In this document: piece after piece, positions 6,278 through 12,793 of the stretch
How the letters are laid out: every line of letters starts with the position of its first letter
Position numbering within the stretch: position 1 is the first letter of the stretch
Assembly: GCA_017459225.1 (NCBI GenBank)
Contig: JAFUDL010000275.1
Location: 1-12,793 of the forward strand
Origin: Kiritimatiellia bacterium
GTDB taxonomy: Bacteria; Verrucomicrobiota; Kiritimatiellia; RFP12; UBA1067
DNA length: 12,793 nucleotides
Direction of reading: 5' to 3'
The notes under the pieces: generated by a model
What the model was told of the DNA's origin: nothing
Seen by the model: the letters and a program-made list of their open reading frames with translations, nothing else
Database searches by the model: none
Program-made: the position numbers and the translations under genes

Positions 6278-7543
6278 TCATCCGATGGCGTTCGACACGG
6301 CGAACACAGCGCTCACGATGGCGTATGCTATGAAGCCGACGCCAACGGAGATGATGCCGATGAGAAGAGGTCCGAGGGCGTTCGTGAAGCGGGCGATGTT
6401 GCGGTCCATGTCCTTCTGGTACCTGAGGCCGATGTGGCCGAGCGAGCTGGCCATGTTGCCGGCCTGCTCGCCGACGGCAAGCATATCCGTCATCATGCGC
6501 GGGAACGCGCCCGAGGCGGCGAGCGGGCCCGAGATCGTGGTGCCGTCCGTCACGCGCTTGCGCGCCGTTGCGAGCGCCTGGGCGATGACGGCGTTGTCGC
6601 AGGTGTCCTCGGCGATCTTCAGCGCCTGCAGCACGTTCACGCCGTTCACGAGCAGCGTCTGAAGAGTGTACGCGAGCGATGAATACGCGCTCGCCGCCAC
6701 GATTCCCTTCACGAGCGGCATGCGCAGCTTCCAGCCGTCTACTTTCGCGCGCCCCGCCGCGGTCTTCTTCCACCTGCCGAACCACACCACCCCTCCTGCG
6801 AGCGCGAGGGCCAGCAGCCATCCGTACTCGAGCATGAAGTCGCTCATGTTGAGGAGCAGTGCCGTTGGCGTGGGCAACGAGCCACCCAGCGAGTCGAACA
6901 CCTTCTTGAAGCGCGGGATGATGAAGCCCATCGCAAGCACCACCGCGGCGATGCCGAAGCAGAACACGAAGGCGGGGTACATCATCGCACCCTTCACCTT
7001 GCTCTTCATGGAGTCGAAGCGCTCGTAGTGCTCAACAAGACGCCGGAGAACGCCTATCATCGCGCCGGACGCCTCGCCGGCGCGGATCATGTTCGCGTAG
7101 AGCGGCTGGAACGTCTTCGGATGGTGCCCCACCGCGTCGGAGAACGACTCGCCGTTCACGATGCGCGCGCAGAGGTCCTGCGACACGGTGCGCTGCGCGC
7201 TTCCCTCGTCGCCCTGGTTCGCGAGGCATCCGAGCGCCTGGCCTAGCGTCATGCCGGCCTCGAGGAGGTCGGCTAGCTCGCTTGTGAATAGCAGCACCTC
7301 CATCGGCGTCATCGAATCAGGCGCGCTGCCTATGCGCGCGTTCCAGATGCTGCCGCCGCCTTTCTTCTTCGCGTCCTTCGCGCCGCCCTTCTTTGCGGCG
7401 CCGCCGCTCGCCTCGGAGACGGAGAGGGGCGTGTGGCCGAGCTTGCGCACCGCCGCAAGGGCGCCGCGCCGGTCGTCGGCCTGAACGGTTCCGTCCACGC
7501 GCCGGCCGTCCTTCGTCATCGCCTTGTAGCTGAATGCCGCCAT
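6278..7543 (-). CDS. gspF: Type II secretion inner-membrane platform protein GspF
   Basis: The 421-residue polytopic membrane protein belongs to the GspF/PilC family, which forms the inner-membrane platform connecting the cytoplasmic ATPase with pseudopilus assembly. The N-terminal FSYKAMTKDGRRVDGTV (4-20) is the usual family start. Two repeated T2SSF domains follow, about 83-207 and 285-410. The first contains GEASGAM (156-162) and the second the equivalent GEQAGNM (358-364). Hydrophobic segments are at about 190-210, 238-256 and 391-416. Between the N-terminal domain and the first repeat is a Lys/Gly/Ala-rich linker (SGGAAKKGGAKDAKKKGGGS, 46-65), a low-complexity feature echoed in other genes of this cluster. 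The ATG at 7543 follows GGAGAGGAG with a rather long spacing of about twelve bases. The gspE ATPase gene that often precedes gspF is not here; serA precedes it by 44 bases instead. PilC of a type IV pilus is the alternative, but the downstream gspG argues for type II secretion. Confidence 0.93.
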   Translation of the reverse strand: MAAFSYKAMTKDGRRVDGTVQADDRRGALAAVRKLGHTPLSVSEASGGAAKKGGAKDAKKKGGGSIWNARIGSAPDSMTPMEVLLFTSELADLLEAGMTLGQALGCLANQGDEGSAQRTVSQDLCARIVNGESFSDAVGHHPKTFQPLYANMIRAGEASGAMIGVLRRLVEHYERFDSMKSKVKGAMMYPAFVFCFGIAAVVLAMGFIIPRFKKVFDSLGGSLPTPTALLLNMSDFMLEYGWLLALALAGGVVWFGRWKKTAAGRAKVDGWKLRMPLVKGIVAASAYSSLAYTLQTLLVNGVNVLQALKIAEDTCDNAVIAQALATARKRVTDGTTISGPLAASGAFPRMMTDMLAVGEQAGNMASSLGHIGLRYQKDMDRNIARFTNALGPLLIGIISVGVGFIAYAIVSAVFAVSNAIG

Positions 7544-7587
7544 GCCGTGACTACGCTCCTCTCCGGTCCTGGATCACAAGACGCCGC

Positions 7588-8754
7588 TCACTTCACCACG
7601 CGCACGCGGATCACCGCGTCGCTTGCCTCGAGCGCCGCCACCACCTCTGCGGGGATGGGACTGTCGGTATCAATGAGCGAGTATGCGAAATCGCCGCGGC
7701 TCTTGTTCGCGATCGCGTCGATGTTCACCCCGGCCTTGCCGAGAATGCCCGTGAAGGTGCCGATCATGTTCGCGGTGTTCCTGTGGCAGATGGCCACGCG
7801 CCCTGCGGTGCGCAGGGGGCCGAGCGAGCAGGAGGGGTAGTTCACGGAGTTCGTTATGTTGCCGTTCTCCACGTAGTCGCGCACTTCCTTCACGGCCATG
7901 ACGGCGCAATTGTCTTCGGCCTCGGCGGTGGATGCGCCGAGGTGGGGAATCACGATGCAGCCCTTCTTGCCGGCGGTGACGGGGTTGGGGAAGTCGGTGA
8001 CGTAGCGGCGCACCTTGCCGCTCTCGAGCGCCTCGATCATGTCGGGCTCGTTCACAAGCGCGTCGCGCGCGGCGTTGATCACGATCACGCCGTTCTTCAT
8101 GAGGGCGATCGCCTCGGCGTTGATCATGCCCTTTGTGGACTCCAGGGCGGGCACGTGTATGGTGATGAAGTCGCACGCCCTGTACACGTCCTCCACGTTC
8201 GCGCAGTGCTTCACGTTGCGGTCGAGGCTCCACGCCGCGTCCACGGAAAGATAGGGGTCGTATCCGTACACGTCCATGCCCAGCGCGAGCGCCGCGTTCG
8301 CCACCTTGCGCCCGATCGCGCCCAGGCCAACCACGCCAAGGCTCTTGCCCTGAATCTCCGTGCCGGCGAACGCCTTCTTCGCCTTCTCGGCGGACTTTGC
8401 AACGGCGGGATCGGCGGCGTTGGCCTTCACCCACTCGACGCCTCCCACGATGTCGCGGCTCGCGAGCAGCATCGCGGCGATCACCAGCTCCTTCACGCCG
8501 TTCGCGTTCGCGCCGGGGGTATTGAACACCACAACGCCCTTCTCGGCGTACGAGGCATGCGGAATGTTGTTCACGCCGGCGCCTGCGCGCGCCACGGCGA
8601 GGAGGCCCGGACCAGGCGTCATCTCGTCCATCTTCGCGGAGCGCACGAACGCGACGTCGGCCGCCGCGAAGTCTTCAGTGCGCTCGTAGTCCGCGGTCAG
8701 CTTCTCAAGCCCCACACCCGAAATCGGATTGAGGCAGCAGTACTTGTAGCTCAT
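7588..8754 (-). CDS. serA: D-3-phosphoglycerate dehydrogenase-like protein with ACT domain
   Basis: The 388-residue protein is a D-2-hydroxyacid dehydrogenase of the short phosphoglycerate dehydrogenase type, expected to oxidise 3-phosphoglycerate with NAD in the first step of serine synthesis in the cytoplasm. Visible features are the substrate-domain segment VARAGAGVNNIP (54-65), the NAD-binding GVVGLGAIGRKVA (140-152), Asp166 after the second strand (GYDPY), the catalytic arginine in NAARDALVNE (R230), and the histidine in IPHLGAST (H271). The position normally holding the catalytic Glu (in DVFEPEP) reads VTDFPNP (252-258); the same variant occurs, as far as I recall, in a subgroup of short bacterial enzymes. 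Residues about 319-388 form an ACT-type regulatory domain with GKAGVNIDAIANKSRGDFAYSLID. The ATG has only a weak AGAGAG upstream. It is the first gene after the candidate promoter. A related hydroxyacid dehydrogenase with another substrate cannot be excluded. Confidence 0.88.
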   Translation of the reverse strand: MSYKYCCLNPISGVGLEKLTADYERTEDFAAADVAFVRSAKMDEMTPGPGLLAVARAGAGVNNIPHASYAEKGVVVFNTPGANANGVKELVIAAMLLASRDIVGGVEWVKANAADPAVAKSAEKAKKAFAGTEIQGKSLGVVGLGAIGRKVANAALALGMDVYGYDPYLSVDAAWSLDRNVKHCANVEDVYRACDFITIHVPALESTKGMINAEAIALMKNGVIVINAARDALVNEPDMIEALESGKVRRYVTDFPNPVTAGKKGCIVIPHLGASTAEAEDNCAVMAVKEVRDYVENGNITNSVNYPSCSLGPLRTAGRVAICHRNTANMIGTFTGILGKAGVNIDAIANKSRGDFAYSLIDTDSPIPAEVVAALEASDAVIRVRVVK

Positions 8755-8796
8755 TTTTTCTCTCTGTCTTTCAGTTTAGAATTTATCGTTGAAAGA

Positions 8797-8808
8797 GGGC
8801 ACTTGCCC
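8797..8808. repeat. Short inverted repeat in the serA leader
   Basis: The twelve bases GGGCACTTGCCC are a palindrome with five-base arms and a two-base centre. It lies between the candidate -10 element and the serA start, close to the predicted transcription start, so it could be an operator half-site pair or a small hairpin in the leader RNA. No protein or small-molecule link can be read from it, and such a short palindrome can arise by chance. Confidence 0.3.
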
Positions 8809-8819
8809 AAAACGGCAAT

Positions 8820-8848
8820 ATTGTACCATAAAATCGCCGCGCAAACCA
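8820..8848 (-). promoter_or_regulatory. Candidate extended -10 promoter for the serA-gspFGHIJ block
   Basis: On the minus strand TACAAT (8825-8820) is preceded by TGG (8828-8826), together an extended -10 element (TGn-TACAAT). The hexamer seventeen bases upstream is TGGTTT, a poor -35 match, as is common with extended -10 sites. It stands in the only gap of more than 100 bases in the window and would give a leader of roughly 55-60 bases before the serA ATG. The element is AT-rich compared with its surroundings. This is a pattern match only. Confidence 0.45.
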
Positions 8849-8865
8849 CCACTGAAAATTAGTGG
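8849..8865. terminator. Weak hairpin after the GH5 gene, possible terminator or operator
   Basis: CCACT and AGTGG flank a seven-base AT-rich loop about 25 bases beyond the GH5 stop codon. On the minus strand it is followed by TGGTTT rather than a clear T-run, so an intrinsic terminator is poorly supported. It directly adjoins the -35 region of the candidate serA promoter, so regulatory binding is an equal possibility. Confidence 0.25.
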
Positions 8866-8888
8866 AATCAGCGCATGAAGACGGAAGA

Positions 8889-11078
8889 TCACTTCCGGCG
8901 CATCAGTTCAAGCATCTTCCGGTCGACCTTGCGGCCCATGACCTCGATGTACTCTGCATCCGGGCGGCCGGAGTCGACGAAGCCGAACGGCCCGTCGTAG
9001 TCCCATATCGCCCAGCCGTAGCCGCGCGAGCGCCACTTCTTCATGTTGCTCTCCATGAACTTCAGCGCAGATTCGTGGGTCACGCCGCAGGCAACGCAGC
9101 CGAACTCGCCGATCATTACGGGATATTCCTTCGGAACGCAGTCCTGCAGCGAAAATTCCTTCGCCTGCTTCTCCTGTACCCAGAGCATGTCCTTGTCGTC
9201 CGGTCCCTTCGGCCAGCGCGGCACAGGCCCGCTGGCTTTGCCGCGGAATCCGTAATGCGTGAACTGGTGCGGCTGGTAGCCGCGGAAGCACTGGCCAGTG
9301 AGCGGCACGTTGAAGAAATGCTTCACTGGAACCTTGCCTGTGCTTATTCCGTCCAGCCAGACGAACCGACCAGGATCCACCTTGTGTATTTCCTCGACCG
9401 TTTCGCCGAACACCTTGATGAACTCCTTCTCGTTGAAGCCCACCGATTCGTTCACGAGGTTGAACGTCAGCTCCGAATTCGGGATGCCCCTGTAACGGCG
9501 GGCGAATTCGCGCCAGATGCGCTTGAACGCCTCCTGCGCCTTGGGATTGTTCTTCAGCGTGATGACGACATCCTGATAGTAGTAGCGGTAGCCAGGCGCG
9601 CGGTAGAGGCTGAGCATCACGTGGACTTTATGCTTGCGTCCGTATTCTATCGCGTTGTCAACCTTCTCGAGACCATCTTCCAGCCAATGTTCCCAGTCGT
9701 CCCCCGACATGAAGAAGCGGTAGTCAATCGGAAGACGCGCGAAGTTGAGTCCGCATTTCTCAAGAAGCTCAAACTCCACCTCCTCGATGTAGCGTCCCGG
9801 CGCAATGGGATCGGACACATTCCACGGCGGAAGGAGCATGGAGATTATGTTCGCGCCGCGCCACGTGCCGTATGCCGGGATTTCCGGCGGCGTTTCGCCG
9901 TCGGCAAGACGACGCGTCAGGATTCTCTGCGTCTTGCCGCCAACGGCCACGGCGAACTGCGTGGGGCGCGTGAGCGTGAGATAGTCGGCTCGGATGCGGT
10001 CGGGCGAAAGCGCAGCCTTGGAGAGACGCACCTCGTCGATGTAGCCGCAGAAGAAACACTCGTGGCCCTGCGGTTCAAGACGGACGGCGTCTCCGTAGTG
10101 CCCGATCGCGAGCGGCCAGTCAGAGACCGTCGGCGCGAACACGGCCCCGCGCTTCGTGCTTCCGAGGCGACCGTTGTAGTAGATGCGGGCCTCCTGCGCC
10201 ATGCCGTCATAGACCACCGTCACATACGCCCAGCCTTCATGGAAGGAATAAAGGTCGCTGTCCACGTTGCCCTTTGTGCAGAACATGAAGTTCGTCTTTC
10301 CCTGTCCGCACGCATAGACCTCTTCGCCCCCGCGCACCACCACGTCAATGCCCTTTGGGTGGCCCTTGAACGGCTTGGAGGAGATGACGCGGGCATATCG
10401 GTCGCCAACGTCCTTTTCAGGGATTGCGCTGTTCAGAAGGAACGACAAGGTGAGCTTGCCCGTCTTGCCGTATGCGGTCCAGCGGTCGTCCTTCGCCACC
10501 TGCAGGTACGGGCCGGACGTCGTAGTCTGCGACGCCGAGAAGTAAGATTTTCCCACAAGCCCGTCGGCGTGGATGAACTTGCGCATGTCCTTGCCGCGCA
10601 GCTCTGCGGCGAGTCCGTGCTTGGAATCGAGCGTGACGCCGTTCTTGAATCTCGAGAAGTGCCACACGGCAAGATAGTCGTCGTTCCAGGTCGTGCGTGG
10701 CGAAGACGTGAACGTCTTCGCACTGGACAATCCCCACCGCGCCGTAATGGCGGTCGACTTCGTCAACTCAGGCACGCGCACCCACACATAGGAATCTCCG
10801 TCCGGGTTCCATGTATCGATCTCGTGCGCGAGCTGCTTGCCGTCCGCGCCGAAAAAGGCGATGTCGCTTCCGCCCGCAGCCGAATCCCTGTAGTCAAACC
10901 CAGTCAGTCCGTCAGGGATCTTAACAAGCGCAGCGAAGTCCTTCAGCGTCTCCTTGCCCTCGTAACCCGAGAACACCAGCCTACATGACTTCGCACCTGC
11001 TGGCTGGACGGAATCGCCCCAGGTCGCCAACATGCCCACTGCAGCCACTGCCGCACAAATGATTGTTTTAGCATTCAT
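8889..11078 (-). CDS. Secreted GH5-type glycoside hydrolase with DUF2341 and LamG-like domains
   Basis: This 729-residue exported protein has three parts after a signal peptide (residues 1 to about 18-29). Residues about 30-120 match the DUF2341 pattern: FAALVKIPDGLTGFDY, GGSDIAFFGADGKQLAHEIDTW, SYVWVRVPEL. Residues about 135-370 look like a LamG/concanavalin A-like lectin domain ending CGYIDEVRLSKAALSPDRIRADY, likely a carbohydrate-binding module. Residues about 400-729 form a GH5-like (beta/alpha)8 barrel: LLEKCGLNFARLPIDYRFF (438-456), acid/base glutamate E544 in FNLVNES, nucleophile E658 in VMIGEFG, and WAIWDYDGPFGF (689-700) near the end. In GH5 the acid/base motif is normally NEP; here it is NES. 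Known GH5 enzymes cleave cellulose, mannan, xylan and other beta-glycans; the substrate cannot be read off. AAAGGTGA lies before the ATG. It follows the propeller glycosidase gene by 15 bases and is the last gene of that operon. Confidence 0.88.
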   Translation of the reverse strand: MNAKTIICAAVAAVGMLATWGDSVQPAGAKSCRLVFSGYEGKETLKDFAALVKIPDGLTGFDYRDSAAGGSDIAFFGADGKQLAHEIDTWNPDGDSYVWVRVPELTKSTAITARWGLSSAKTFTSSPRTTWNDDYLAVWHFSRFKNGVTLDSKHGLAAELRGKDMRKFIHADGLVGKSYFSASQTTTSGPYLQVAKDDRWTAYGKTGKLTLSFLLNSAIPEKDVGDRYARVISSKPFKGHPKGIDVVVRGGEEVYACGQGKTNFMFCTKGNVDSDLYSFHEGWAYVTVVYDGMAQEARIYYNGRLGSTKRGAVFAPTVSDWPLAIGHYGDAVRLEPQGHECFFCGYIDEVRLSKAALSPDRIRADYLTLTRPTQFAVAVGGKTQRILTRRLADGETPPEIPAYGTWRGANIISMLLPPWNVSDPIAPGRYIEEVEFELLEKCGLNFARLPIDYRFFMSGDDWEHWLEDGLEKVDNAIEYGRKHKVHVMLSLYRAPGYRYYYQDVVITLKNNPKAQEAFKRIWREFARRYRGIPNSELTFNLVNESVGFNEKEFIKVFGETVEEIHKVDPGRFVWLDGISTGKVPVKHFFNVPLTGQCFRGYQPHQFTHYGFRGKASGPVPRWPKGPDDKDMLWVQEKQAKEFSLQDCVPKEYPVMIGEFGCVACGVTHESALKFMESNMKKWRSRGYGWAIWDYDGPFGFVDSGRPDAEYIEVMGRKVDRKMLELMRRK

Positions 11079-11093
11079 CGAAATTCACCTTTC

Positions 11094-12389
11094 TCAGATC
11101 TCCTCTTGGCGGATGTCGTCGATCGTGAACTCAGGCATTCCGTTGCCGAGTTCCGCGTCGGCGGCGTTCTTGATCGTCATGGTCGCGGTGATCTTCACCT
11201 CTCCGACGATTGGCGCAACGTCTCTGCTGATGTCATGCGGCGCGTAGATGCCGCGCTCCTCGAGCGGAGTGCCGGCGTTGGCGGTCATGGACTGCAGCTT
11301 GGACGATGTGGCGAGGGCGATGCCGCGCCCCTTGTCACCGACGGCACAGTAGAAGTGATACACCACTCCGTCGTGTTTGATAACCCACGGCTTGTGGGCG
11401 TAGGTCTTGTCGAACGGTTCGGAAGGTTCGATGAGCAGCTTGCCATCCCACTTGGTCCAGTGCTTCAAATCGTAGGAGCAGGCGAACGTGTCGAACGCGC
11501 CGCTCCGCTGCCATCCGCAGCCGAAGTAGAACATCACCCACACGTCGCCGATGCGCCGAATCATCGGATCGCCGGAGATCGCGAACTTCGTCGTATCGCC
11601 ATTGGAGATCACGGGCTCGGCGCCCACGCGCCGCCAGGTGAGCATGTCGTCGGAAACGGCCATGCCGATCGTCTCGCGCCACACGCCCTTCTGCTTGGCG
11701 TTGTAGAAATCGACGAAACGCCCGCCGCACGCGCGCGTGGGATCCTCCACCGTGTAGTGCTTGTATATCGTCTTGCGCTCAAAGTCGCGGGCGTCCGCAT
11801 CGGAAGGAGAAAACACGGGATTCTTCGGGTAACGAGTCCACTGCTTAACGGCGGAAGGATCGTCAGTCCACGCGACGCCCGTCGAGAGCGGGTCCGTCTC
11901 GTAGCCCTTCTTGTGCCCTCCGATGTACATCATCCAGTAGCGTCCGTCGAATTTGCAGAGCGTGTTCGGACCATCCCAGCGAGGATCGAGAAGCGCCGGC
12001 CATCCGTCGGACTGCGCCGAATCCCAGCAGTTGCCTTTTCCGCGCGCAAACACGCAGCCGAGGCGCCGCCAGTTCACAAGGTCGCGCGACTTGGCGAGAT
12101 GCGTCTCGTATCCCTTCCCTTCGAATACGACGAAAATCATGTACCATTCGTCGCCATGGCGGAACACGCACGGATTGTCGATCTTCTCGTTCTTCTCCGG
12201 CAGAAGCACCATGCCGACCTTGTACGGCGTTTTGACCTCCTCGTATATGGCCTTCATCGTCTCCTGCGACACGACTTTGCGCTCGGGCGCAGTCTGCGCC
12301 TTCGCGTCATCCGCGACTGCGGACAGCATTGCGCTACAAGTCGCCACGCAGGCGGCAACGGCAACAAAGTGCCCTCTTTTGATTTTCAT
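11094..12389 (-). CDS. Secreted five-bladed beta-propeller glycosidase, GH43/GH117/GH130-like
   Basis: The 431-residue protein has a signal peptide (residues 1 to about 26, ending MLSAVADD) and repeated blade motifs of the GH43/GH32/GH117/GH130 propeller fold: DNPCVFRHGDEWYMIFV (71-87), GPNTLCKFDGRYWMMYIG (140-157), SGDPMIRRIGDVWVMFYFG (272-290) and HKPWVIKHDGVVYHFYCA (332-349). Between them are typical strings such as AKSRDLVNWRRLG (99-111) and CSYDLKHWTKW (304-314). The aspartates in blade motifs, for example D71 and D274, are in positions where these families place catalytic or substrate-binding acids, but the exact family and catalytic set cannot be settled by eye. The C-terminus (about 395-431) is a short strand-rich segment. 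The ATG overlaps the uxuA stop (ATGA, 12386-12389), and AAGGAGGG lies just upstream inside uxuA, so translation is coupled. The GH5 gene follows after 15 bases. The likely role is release of a sugar from a plant or algal polysaccharide outside the cytoplasmic membrane. Confidence 0.8.
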   Translation of the reverse strand: MKIKRGHFVAVAACVATCSAMLSAVADDAKAQTAPERKVVSQETMKAIYEEVKTPYKVGMVLLPEKNEKIDNPCVFRHGDEWYMIFVVFEGKGYETHLAKSRDLVNWRRLGCVFARGKGNCWDSAQSDGWPALLDPRWDGPNTLCKFDGRYWMMYIGGHKKGYETDPLSTGVAWTDDPSAVKQWTRYPKNPVFSPSDADARDFERKTIYKHYTVEDPTRACGGRFVDFYNAKQKGVWRETIGMAVSDDMLTWRRVGAEPVISNGDTTKFAISGDPMIRRIGDVWVMFYFGCGWQRSGAFDTFACSYDLKHWTKWDGKLLIEPSEPFDKTYAHKPWVIKHDGVVYHFYCAVGDKGRGIALATSSKLQSMTANAGTPLEERGIYAPHDISRDVAPIVGEVKITATMTIKNAADAELGNGMPEFTIDDIRQEEI

Positions 12390-12793
12390 CTTCCCTCCTT
12401 CTGTAGATCATCCGTTCCCGTCAGCAACGCCTTCAGGTAGCCGTTGGCGAAGAGGCGGCCAAGCGTGAAGTAGCCTGGCGTCCCCTCGGGTGTGAGCATG
12501 CGGTCATAGGCCATCTCGGGCACGTGGTCGCCACGCACGGGCACATCAAGGCCGATCTCGCGGTAGACGCGCATGAGGGCGAACTGGTCCGTATCGCCCT
12601 GGTCGTGGAATAACTCGGTGAAATCCTCCTTCGTCCCCTCGACGTCGCGCACGTGGATGAACGCGATGCGCTTGCCGAAGGGGCGCGCCGTCTCCTCGAG
12701 ATCCGCGCCCATAAGCTTGAAGTTGGCCTGGCAGAACGTCACGGCGTTCGCTGGCGACGGATAGAGCGCATACGCGCGGTCGTATGCTTCGAC
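12386..12793 (-). CDS. uxuA: Mannonate dehydratase (5' end outside window)
   Basis: The last 135 residues are present; the frame is open to the right edge, so a GTG at 12742 is internal and not a start. The enzyme dehydrates D-mannonate to 2-keto-3-deoxygluconate in the glucuronate branch of uronic acid breakdown, in the cytoplasm. Diagnostic segments are YPSPANAVTFCQANFKLMG, FIHVRDVEGT, ELFHDQGDTDQFALMRVYREIG and VPVRGDHVPEM, then GTPGYFTLGRLFANGYLKAL. By analogy with characterised UxuA, the Cys in TFCQ, the His in FIHVRD and the Asp in RGDHVP are metal ligands, and all are intact. It ends in a four-base overlap with the propeller glycosidase gene. The pairing with secreted glycosidases points to glucuronate-containing substrates. 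Family recognition from this part of the protein is firm. Confidence 0.92.
   Translation of the reverse strand, partial: VEAYDRAYALYPSPANAVTFCQANFKLMGADLEETARPFGKRIAFIHVRDVEGTKEDFTELFHDQGDTDQFALMRVYREIGLDVPVRGDHVPEMAYDRMLTPEGTPGYFTLGRLFANGYLKALLTGTDDLQKEGR

Noticed and set aside
5124..6662. Plus-strand open frame of 512 codons across gspH, gspG and gspF
   Set aside because: It crosses three well-supported minus-strand genes and their gaps, is Ser/Arg/Ala-rich with no recognisable domain, and reads as an antisense shadow.
6278..7543. PilC of a type IV pilus instead of GspF
   Set aside because: The adjacent major subunit has the GspG DPWGNP and SDG...GTDDD motifs, and there are no pilB, pilT or pilM-Q genes in view.
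7534..8862. Plus-strand open frame of 442 codons opposite serA
   Set aside because: His/Arg/Val-rich antisense translation without motifs; the minus-strand dehydrogenase explains the coding signal.
8862..10988. Plus-strand open frame of 708 codons opposite the GH5-type gene
   Set aside because: Its translation is rich in Arg, His, Val and Ala with no domain, signal peptide or motif, while the minus strand encodes a clear multi-domain protein. Long antisense frames are expected opposite GC-rich genes.
8792..12379. Thirteen-base match between 8792-8804 (plus) and 12367-12379 (minus), AAAGAGGGCACTT
   Set aside because: One copy is within the propeller gene's coding sequence. A shared 13-mer somewhere in about 12.8 kb on both strands is expected by chance.
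11106..12440. Plus-strand open frame of 444 codons opposite the propeller glycosidase
   Set aside because: Its sequence is dominated by Arg, Val, Gly and His, shows no domain, and lies opposite a gene with clear blade repeats and signal peptide.

Overview
The window holds ten protein-coding genes, all on the minus strand, so they read from right to left. No RNA gene, CRISPR array, transposon or plus-strand gene could be supported, and no gene-free stretch reaches 300 bases; the largest gap is about 130 bases (8755-8888). The DNA is GC-rich, and most starts have an AGGAGG-like ribosome site. The mix of genes (LamG/DUF2341-fused glycosidase, secreted five-bladed-propeller glycosidase, M6 peptidase, many prepilin-type N-termini, short-form phosphoglycerate dehydrogenase) suggests a polysaccharide-degrading anaerobe of the Verrucomicrobiota/Kiritimatiellota/Lentisphaerota group, probably a gut or sediment genome. 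This taxonomic guess is inference only.

Right block (12793 to 8889): a carbohydrate operon. It contains the 3' part of a mannonate dehydratase gene (uxuA), a secreted GH43/GH117/GH130-like propeller glycosidase coupled to it by an ATGA overlap, and a 729-residue secreted protein with DUF2341, LamG-like and GH5 domains. Together they fit extracellular attack on a hemicellulose carrying uronic acids, with mannonate processed in the cytoplasm.

Middle block (8848 to 369): a gap with a candidate extended -10 promoter is followed by a tightly packed run: serA-like dehydrogenase, gspF, gspG, gspH, gspI, gspJ, a secreted M6-type metallopeptidase, and gluQ. The five gsp genes encode the inner-membrane platform protein and the major and minor pseudopilins of a type II secretion-like machine. 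ATPase, secretin and GspK/L/M are not in the window. gspI/gspJ and peptidase/gluQ overlap by ATGA, and gspH starts at TTG. The peptidase is a plausible cargo of the machine. It also carries an FN3-like domain and a C-terminal region that looks like a C10 (streptopain-like) cysteine peptidase fold without its catalytic residues.

Left edge (333 to 1): the first 111 residues of a secreted protein resembling the N-terminus of GH95-type glycosidases, cut by the window boundary.

The most unusual points are the M6-FN3-pseudo-C10 architecture directly behind the pseudopilins, the Gly/Ser/Lys-rich tails on two adjacent minor pseudopilins, and the placing of serA and gluQ at the two ends of a secretion gene cluster.
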